The notes under the pieces: generated by a model
Databases searched by the model: none
What the model saw: the letters and a program-made list of their open reading frames with translations, nothing else
Told to the model about the DNA's origin: nothing
Shown: positions 16,476-20,630 of the stretch, in pieces
Position numbering within the stretch: position 1 is the first letter of the stretch
How the letters are laid out: every line of letters begins with the position of its first letter
From: Candidatus Poseidoniaceae archaeon
Lineage (GTDB): Archaea > Thermoplasmatota > Poseidoniia > Poseidoniales > Poseidoniaceae
Direction: 5' to 3'
Assembly: GCA_013329355.1 (NCBI GenBank)
Contig: DUKK01000043.1
Location: forward strand, 1-20,630
DNA length: 20,630 nucleotides
Program-made: the position numbers and the translations under genes

Positions 16476-17666
16476 ATGGGGTGGTTAGGTCTTGATGACA
16501 CCGATCATTTATCCGGTGGTTGTACGACATATGCCCTGTTTGAAATGATGCAACAGGTTCCTAATCAATACCATGTTCAATCACCCAGATTAGTCCGGCT
16601 TTACCCATTTGCCAGTCGCAGAACCAGAGGTAATGCCGCAGTGGCTGTAGAAATTGTTGGAACGGATTATACTGAATTATTGACCTTTTTAGAAGGATGG
16701 TGGAATGAGAAATTGTTACCATTGAAAGGTCAAATATCGAAGTCTGACAAATCCGACAGACCTCAATATCCCTCTGACCCCGGGATGGTGTGGTTTGAAC
16801 AACCGCCGTCTTCGGACTTCTACTGGGACTGTGTTACCCGGGAAGTGGCGATATCAGAGGTCCCAGCAGCAAACAAATCATGGGGCGGCAATGGAGTCAT
16901 CGGTGCAACGGCAGCAGTAGCATGGCCGGCGATGAAATATACTTACGAAGCAATTGCGTGGCGAACCGAGGATTCCGTAGCAATGTGTAGGCCAAGGGAG
17001 GTTGACTTAACGCGTCTCGCAGAGGTGGATGGTCATCCTGAGACATTCATGTCTAGAGACTTGCGAACAAATTCAATTTTGATCTCACCGAGGGGGAACT
17101 GCCCTGTTTTGTTCGGTTTAAGAGCCAAAACCTACGAATCTGCCAAAACTAACAGCCACTACCTTGCAGAGTCAAAACTTACCGAAGCAGTTGCAGGAAT
17201 ATTGGTTTTCAAGACCAACCAGGCAACAGATGATCATCTACCAGCGGACTCCCAGGCTGTTGTTCAGAGCGTTACTATCAAACGTCGTGGCACGGTAAAA
17301 ATACAGTGTCAGTGTAACACTATATTGATGGCGTTTGCTGAATCTGGCGACGTAAAACTGCTCGCACAATGGCTCAAGTTGGACGACCACATAATGTATA
17401 ATGGCTTGAAAAATTCTGACGGTACAATTCACCTGGAAAAAATATTGGTCATCAAAACTGCTGCTGACAGACAGCGACCGAGATGTCAGGAATGTAATGT
17501 TACACTGAAATCAATGGGTAAAAATCAGCCTTTGCGGTGCCCAAAATGTCGAAAACAATTTCCCGCATCATGGGAATTTATTCAACGAGAACCCCCTTAC
17601 AGTGGGTGGGTTCAGCCACCGAAGGACTCGATGCGACACCTGGCTAAGCCGATAACATGGCCATAA
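16476..17666 (+). CDS. tiaS: tRNA(Ile2) 2-agmatinylcytidine synthetase TiaS
   Basis: TiaS attaches agmatine to the wobble cytidine (C34) of tRNA-Ile2 using ATP, making agmatidine so the tRNA reads AUA rather than AUG; this is an archaeal hallmark enzyme. The 396-residue protein opens with the signature GLDDTDHLSGGCTTY (D7, D8, D10) of the kinase-like TCKD region. A glycine-rich central ferredoxin-like region follows (SWGGNGVIGATAAVAW). An OB-fold-like segment starts around VTIKRRGTVKIQCQC (about 265-320). The C-terminal zinc ribbon has C337/C340 and C355/C358. It is slightly shorter than the usual 420 or so residues. It starts 4 bp after the phosphatase stop, so the two genes likely share a transcript; a functional link between them is not established. 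Confidence 0.93.
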   Translation: MGWLGLDDTDHLSGGCTTYALFEMMQQVPNQYHVQSPRLVRLYPFASRRTRGNAAVAVEIVGTDYTELLTFLEGWWNEKLLPLKGQISKSDKSDRPQYPSDPGMVWFEQPPSSDFYWDCVTREVAISEVPAANKSWGGNGVIGATAAVAWPAMKYTYEAIAWRTEDSVAMCRPREVDLTRLAEVDGHPETFMSRDLRTNSILISPRGNCPVLFGLRAKTYESAKTNSHYLAESKLTEAVAGILVFKTNQATDDHLPADSQAVVQSVTIKRRGTVKIQCQCNTILMAFAESGDVKLLAQWLKLDDHIMYNGLKNSDGTIHLEKILVIKTAADRQRPRCQECNVTLKSMGKNQPLRCPKCRKQFPASWEFIQREPPYSGWVQPPKDSMRHLAKPITWP

Positions 17667-17682
17667 TTTCGCAAAACCATTT

Positions 17683-17967
17683 ATGGATAATTTACAAATG
17701 GGTCTGTGTGTTCGGATATTTGTGGTCGATGAATCAACAACTAGAACAATTGCTTATGCAATCTTTGGAATTTCATTTGCTGTTATGATATACTTCATCG
17801 CTAAACAGGCGGCGCAGAATAGAAAATCCTTTGTTGATGATAAAGCCCCAAAAATAGCCGGTGCTGATACTTTGACTGGTGGTGCTAAAAATCCCCAACA
17901 ATTTGATGAGCCGGATGATGATGCCTTAGATGAGATGGCTAAGCTCCTTGATGAGGACGATGATTAA
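17683..17967 (+). CDS. Small single-span membrane protein with acidic C-terminal tail
   Basis: I do not recognise this 94-residue protein. It has one hydrophobic segment (about residues 22-40, TIAYAIFGISFAVMIYFIA), then a basic stretch (KQAAQNRK) and a tail ending in a run of aspartates and glutamates (from about residue 75). The positive residues after the span suggest the acidic tail is cytoplasmic. The start is uncertain: ATG at 17683, ATG at 17698 and GTG at 17722 are all possible. AT-rich boxes at 17679-17693 sit over the first ATG, which favours a later start; the GTG would give VVDESTTRTIAYA. The gene begins 16 bp after tiaS and its TAA overlaps the stop of the next, convergent gene in a shared TTAA. 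Coding is supported by the membrane pattern and tight packing. Confidence 0.6.
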   Translation: MDNLQMGLCVRIFVVDESTTRTIAYAIFGISFAVMIYFIAKQAAQNRKSFVDDKAPKIAGADTLTGGAKNPQQFDEPDDDALDEMAKLLDEDDD

Positions 17968-18599
17968 GGCCTAATCTCCAAACCAGAATCTACAATTTTG
18001 ATACCAATTGAACAATCACCAAATGTTAAAACTCTGGTGTGGTTGTTGACACTACGTGAAAATGTCCAGAGCTCAAATCCCGCTTTGCTAAAATATGCTT
18101 CCGCACGAGGAAAAATAGCTCCATGTCGTGTTCCACTCGCATCAATAGAACCCTTACTTATCAAAACTAAACGTATTTTCTCAGATATTGACTCTGCTAG
18201 TTTTGTCACCAATTCCAATTGTTTTTTGGGAATTTTACCGCTTGCCTCACACCAATCATCAAGCACTATCAATTCAACAGATGGTAGGGTAGATGCAGCA
18301 GTAATTATTGCTTTTATTGCTTTGTCCAAAGAACCGGCAATCAACATCGCATGGAATCTTGATGAATCTACAAGAGAAAGATGACTGAATAACTGCGGAA
18401 ACCTATCAGGGTTCGGCATCGACAAACCGACCCACAAAACACGCCCACCATTGCTGATTGTATCAGCTGCCATGTGTAAACCAACAGTTGTCCCACCTAC
18501 GCTGCCTTCAACGGCCAGATGTATTCGCTTCGATTCTGAATCTACACGCCACCTCATGGAATTAACACAACGTCGAAAGTGAATGACTGTTGCGGTCAT
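17964..18599 (-). CDS. RecA/RadB-like ATPase-fold protein with degenerate P-loop
   Basis: A 211-residue protein with the layout of a minimal RecA/RadB/KaiC-type domain but apparently without ATPase machinery. The segment RIHLAVEGSVGGTTVGLHMA (25-44) sits where Walker A belongs; the lysine is replaced by threonine (T37) and the motif's first glycine by E31. A second strand follows (GGRVLWVGLSMPNPDRF, the usual place of the KVLYIDTE strand). A good Walker B-like strand, VELIVLDDWCE, carries D114/D115, then LVLISKG (144-150) occupies the next core strand. Length is close to archaeal RadB (about 220-230). ATG at 18599; an ATG at 18557 (residue 15, just before the first strand) is an alternative. 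Convergent with the preceding small membrane gene (4-base overlap) and divergent from the small protein at 18640. Possible roles are a structural partner of RadA or a regulatory paralogue; unproven. Confidence 0.65.
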   Translation of the reverse strand: MTATVIHFRRCVNSMRWRVDSESKRIHLAVEGSVGGTTVGLHMAADTISNGGRVLWVGLSMPNPDRFPQLFSHLSLVDSSRFHAMLIAGSLDKAIKAIITAASTLPSVELIVLDDWCEASGKIPKKQLELVTKLAESISEKIRLVLISKGSIDASGTRHGAIFPRAEAYFSKAGFELWTFSRSVNNHTRVLTFGDCSIGIKIVDSGLEIRP

Positions 18600-18608
18600 T
18601 CATAGTAA

Positions 18609-18617
18609 GATTATTTG
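18609..18617. promoter_or_regulatory. Shared AT-rich promoter element between divergent genes
   Basis: GATTATTTG lies in the 40-bp spacer between the minus-strand RecA-like gene and the plus-strand small membrane gene. Its centre is about 27 bases before the ATG at 18640, the ideal spacing for a leaderless archaeal transcript. Read on the other strand it is CAAATAATC, which could serve the divergent gene if that starts at 18557. Confidence 0.35.
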
Positions 18618-18639
18618 ACCAGCATCACTTACCATATCC

Positions 18640-18891
18640 ATGGCAGAGCCCAAGGAGACCCAATCGAACATAGTGGAGTTTACCGTTAAGAAAGGTGAGA
18701 GGATACCTCGAAAGAAACTGGGCGAGTATGAGGAAGCCGACAATTTGTTTCACGCAATCAGACGAGACGGCTTTTGGACCACTGCAATGGACGACAAAAA
18801 TCAATTTGGTCCGGTGTCAATGATGATTTTGCTGCTTATTGTGGCGACTATAACCGGACTTGGACTTAAATTATTCAGCATATACGTTTGA
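18640..18891 (+). CDS. Small C-terminally anchored membrane protein, candidate Sec61-beta/SecG subunit
   Basis: An 83-residue protein with a charged cytoplasmic N-terminal part and one hydrophobic span at its C-terminus (about 59-79), the topology of a tail-anchored protein. The region before and into the span (GFWTTAMDDKNQFGPVSMMI, 44-63) resembles, by eye, the Sec61-beta pattern in which GxW and acidic residues precede a GPV that leads into the membrane helix. If correct, it is the small non-essential subunit of the SecYEG/Sec61 protein-export channel. The N-terminal extension (about 40 residues) is longer than in most archaeal versions, and similarity is confined to about 30 residues, so a generic tail-anchored protein remains possible. 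ATG at 18640 with a well-placed TATA-like element. Its last 21 bases overlap the 3' end of the convergent gene. Confidence 0.6.
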   Translation: MAEPKETQSNIVEFTVKKGERIPRKKLGEYEEADNLFHAIRRDGFWTTAMDDKNQFGPVSMMILLLIVATITGLGLKLFSIYV

Positions 18892-19314
18892 TTTTGATTC
18901 GACTGGCGCCATCGCAATACGAATGAATAGTACGGCTAAAATCGTCGAAACTAAGAAAAATATCCCAACATAATTGGAAATATTATACCACATCATACCC
19001 AAACCAACAAGAGAGAGGTAGGCAATTAATTGGCACACTGCTGAGGCTCTATCTAAACGGTTGACCATCTCAACACTAAGTTTGCCGTTATTCTCTAACA
19101 TGTATGTGTAAATTAAGAAGTATATGCCCTGAAACGGCAGAGTGGCAGCTATTATCGAAAGAGCGATTTCCCTAATTTGCTTTGGATCTGTTTCCTGTTC
19201 AATACCTTGAAACAGCATTACTGCGGTATTTGTCCCCAACAGTGCAGCCATTATAGTCCAACGTTTATCTTGAGAAGAAGTTCGACTCTCTACATTTACA
19301 GATTTATCAGACAT
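18871..19314 (-). CDS. Four-span membrane protein of unknown function
   Basis: I do not recognise this family. From the preferred ATG at 19314 (MSDKSV; an ATG at 19323 adds MWG) it is 147 residues. A hydrophilic N-terminus of about 17 residues is followed by four hydrophobic helices at about 20-37, 50-72, 91-109 and 113-134. Between helices 2 and 3 is a polar loop (LENNGKLSVEMVNRLDRAS), and the C-terminus is short and polar. There are no obvious catalytic or metal-binding motifs. Its 3' end overlaps the preceding small gene by 21 bases, tail to tail, and it is divergent from purB across a 131-140 bp spacer. The clear alternation of hydrophobic and polar segments supports real coding. Confidence 0.65.
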   Translation of the reverse strand: MSDKSVNVESRTSSQDKRWTIMAALLGTNTAVMLFQGIEQETDPKQIREIALSIIAATLPFQGIYFLIYTYMLENNGKLSVEMVNRLDRASAVCQLIAYLSLVGLGMMWYNISNYVGIFFLVSTILAVLFIRIAMAPVESKSNVYAE

Positions 19315-19387
19315 ACCCCACAATAAGCAAATTATGGTTTGAAATTTGCGATACTAGAATACAAAAACATATCATTTTTTGACGGCA

Positions 19388-19404
19388 ATAACCCTAGCGG
19401 TTAT
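19388..19404. repeat. Inverted repeat ATAACC-N5-GGTTAT upstream of purB
   Basis: A perfect 6-bp palindromic pair with a 5-base spacer (CTAGC) lies in the divergent spacer between the four-span membrane gene and purB, about 25 bp upstream of the likely purB TATA box. The A-run that follows on the plus strand is on the wrong side for a terminator of plus-strand transcripts, so an operator for a dimeric regulator is more likely than a terminator hairpin. Confidence 0.4.
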
Positions 19405-19418
19405 CAAAAAAAATGAAT

Positions 19419-19431
19419 CGAAATGTTATAG
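19419..19431 (+). promoter_or_regulatory. Putative BRE/TATA box for purB
   Basis: CGAAATGTTATAG combines a purine-rich BRE-like start with a TGTTATA core centred about 27 bases before the purB ATG at 19455. This is the classic archaeal spacing for a transcript starting at or next to the ATG. Confidence 0.45.
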
Positions 19432-19454
19432 GAGGTTGTCGAAGACCCTGTATC

Positions 19455-20630
19455 ATGTCCTTTTGCCCACTAGACTACAGGTATGGTGACGAAGACTTCA
19501 AACACATCTGGTCTGAACTTGGTAGACACGAAAGACAATTGGAAGTTGAAAGAGCACTTATCTGGGCCCACATGCAACTTGGCAAGGTATCTCAGCAGGA
19601 TTATGATGCTGTTGCTGCAATTGCTAACCCTAATGCGGTAACCAAAGAACGGGTATCAGAAATTGAGGCCGAAACAAGGCACGACATAATGGCGCTCACA
19701 AAAGCAATGGCAGAGGCTGCTGGTGACGCTGGATGGTGCATTCATCTTGGAGCAACATCAAACGATATTGTTGATACTGCGGTTGCTCTCCAACTAAGAG
19801 ATAGTGTAGTGTTGCTGAGGAAACAGTTGTGTGCACTGATAGCGGAGTGTGCTAATGTGGCCGAACGTGAGCGAAATACCGTTATGCTCGGAAGAACACA
19901 TGGTCAAGCAGCCGTTCCAATTACCTTTGGACTAAAGGCCGCAGTTTGGTTAGATGAATTACGACGTCAACTTGTTCGCCTAGACGAGGCAACACCACGA
20001 ATAGCGGTTGGAAAATTCCTTGGCGCCGTTGGAACCGGTGCAGCACAAGGCGAAAATGCTAGAGAATTACAGCGTTTAATTATGACACACCTTGGTCTTG
20101 GTGTACCTTTAGCGACTACCCAAGTTGTGGGCAGAGACCGTTACATAGAATATGTTTCTTGGTTAGCAAATGTTGCAGCATCATGTGAAAAAATACTGCA
20201 GGAAATTCGTAACTTACAGCGGTCTGAAATTCAAGAGGCTGGCGAGGGTTTCGACATAAAAAAACAAGTTGGCTCGTCTACCATGGCCCACAAGAAGAAT
20301 CCAATTAAATCTGAAAATGCGTCTGGTCTTGCTAGAATTGTTCGGTCGATGATAATCCCTACTTATGAAAATGCCCTGCTATGGCATGAACGAGACTTAG
20401 CAAACTCAAGTAGTGAAAGGTTCACATTATCACACGGTTCGGCTTTGTGTGAAGATGTTATCAAAAAAACACGTCAAGTCTTGTCGAATATGTGGGTGGA
20501 CGCAGACAGGTGTCTGGAAAATATCAAGTCACAACGAGGTTTAGTTATGGCTGAGAAAGTAATGATTGAATTGGTAGAGCACGGTATACCTAGAGATGAG
20601 GCTCACGAAATATTACGTTCTGCATCATTT
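19455..20630 (+). CDS. purB: Adenylosuccinate lyase, 3'-truncated by the window
   Basis: PurB acts twice in purine synthesis, releasing fumarate from SAICAR to give AICAR and from adenylosuccinate to give AMP. The frame runs open to the last base of the window (392 codons of roughly 450). The N-terminus MSFCPLDYRYGDEDFKHIW matches the usual archaeal start, so the ATG at 19455 is chosen over an in-frame ATG at 19413 that would add 14 residues. Signature residues are in place: ETRHD with H76, GATSNDIVDT (99-108), GRTHGQAAVP with the catalytic H149, and the fumarase/aspartase-superfamily loop GSSTMAHKKNP (273-283) with its serine pair. No sign of disruption. The upstream spacer has a well-spaced TATA-like box and a palindrome that may be a regulatory site. 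Confidence 0.95.
   Translation, partial: MSFCPLDYRYGDEDFKHIWSELGRHERQLEVERALIWAHMQLGKVSQQDYDAVAAIANPNAVTKERVSEIEAETRHDIMALTKAMAEAAGDAGWCIHLGATSNDIVDTAVALQLRDSVVLLRKQLCALIAECANVAERERNTVMLGRTHGQAAVPITFGLKAAVWLDELRRQLVRLDEATPRIAVGKFLGAVGTGAAQGENARELQRLIMTHLGLGVPLATTQVVGRDRYIEYVSWLANVAASCEKILQEIRNLQRSEIQEAGEGFDIKKQVGSSTMAHKKNPIKSENASGLARIVRSMIIPTYENALLWHERDLANSSSERFTLSHGSALCEDVIKKTRQVLSNMWVDADRCLENIKSQRGLVMAEKVMIELVEHGIPRDEAHEILRSASF

Noticed and set aside
19388..19413. Stem-loop plus A-run read as an intrinsic terminator
   Set aside because: On the plus strand the stem is followed by A rather than T, and on the minus strand the T-run precedes the stem, so neither orientation fits.
19431..19436. 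GGAGGT as a Shine-Dalgarno site for purB
   Set aside because: It ends 18 bases before the chosen ATG, too far for normal use, and probably lies upstream of or at the transcription start.
19413..19454. In-frame upstream ATG extending purB by 14 residues
   Set aside because: Homology to known purB proteins starts at 19455, and the extension would overlap the best TATA-like box.

Overview
The window is a compact archaeal chromosome segment of roughly 40-45% G+C by eye. The gene set is archaeal: replication factor C large subunit, archaeal/eukaryotic-type glycyl-tRNA synthetase, geranylgeranyl reductase for ether lipids, TiaS (agmatidine synthetase for tRNA-Ile2), an archaeosortase-family protein and a giant Lhr-type helicase. 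The secreted multidomain protein with EF-hand and thrombospondin-3-type calcium repeats, a single membrane span and a cytoplasmic tail resembles surface proteins of marine planktonic euryarchaea. My best guess is Candidatus Poseidoniia (Marine Group II/III) or a near relative. This is inferred from gene content and style, not from a marker phylogeny.

Layout. A 5'-truncated TrkH potassium channel subunit (to 1250) meets rfcL (minus, 1252-2769) tail to tail, and glyS (minus) follows. A short divergent spacer separates glyS from a geranylgeranyl reductase (plus, 4610-5710). Next is an unusually long Lhr-family helicase of 1761 residues (5816-11101), whose C-terminal part appears to contain two diverged copies of a YcaQ/AlkZ-like (HTH_42) module. 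Then comes a secreted protein of about 1215 residues (C-type lectin-like, LamG-like, four PPC-like sandwiches, EF-hands, TSP3 repeats, membrane span, tail). It abuts, tail to tail, an archaeosortase-family membrane protease/transpeptidase (minus, 14806-15720).

The right third holds a HAD phosphatase of the GmhB/HisB-N type and tiaS, 4 bp apart. After these come a small single-span acidic protein, a RecA/RadB-like protein with a broken P-loop (minus), a small tail-anchored protein that may be the Sec61-beta/SecG subunit, a four-span membrane protein of unknown function (minus), and purB, which runs off the right edge.

Genome style. Genes are packed tightly: no gap exceeds about 131 bp, and four convergent pairs have ends that abut or overlap. 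Several starts have an AT-rich TATA-like element centred about 24-33 bp upstream of the ATG, which suggests leaderless or nearly leaderless transcripts. I see no rRNA, tRNA, CRISPR array, insertion sequence, integrase or phage gene. Most of the window is core housekeeping. The least explained parts are the Lhr C-terminal duplication, the archaeosortase/lectin pair, the P-loop-less RecA-like protein and the small membrane proteins.
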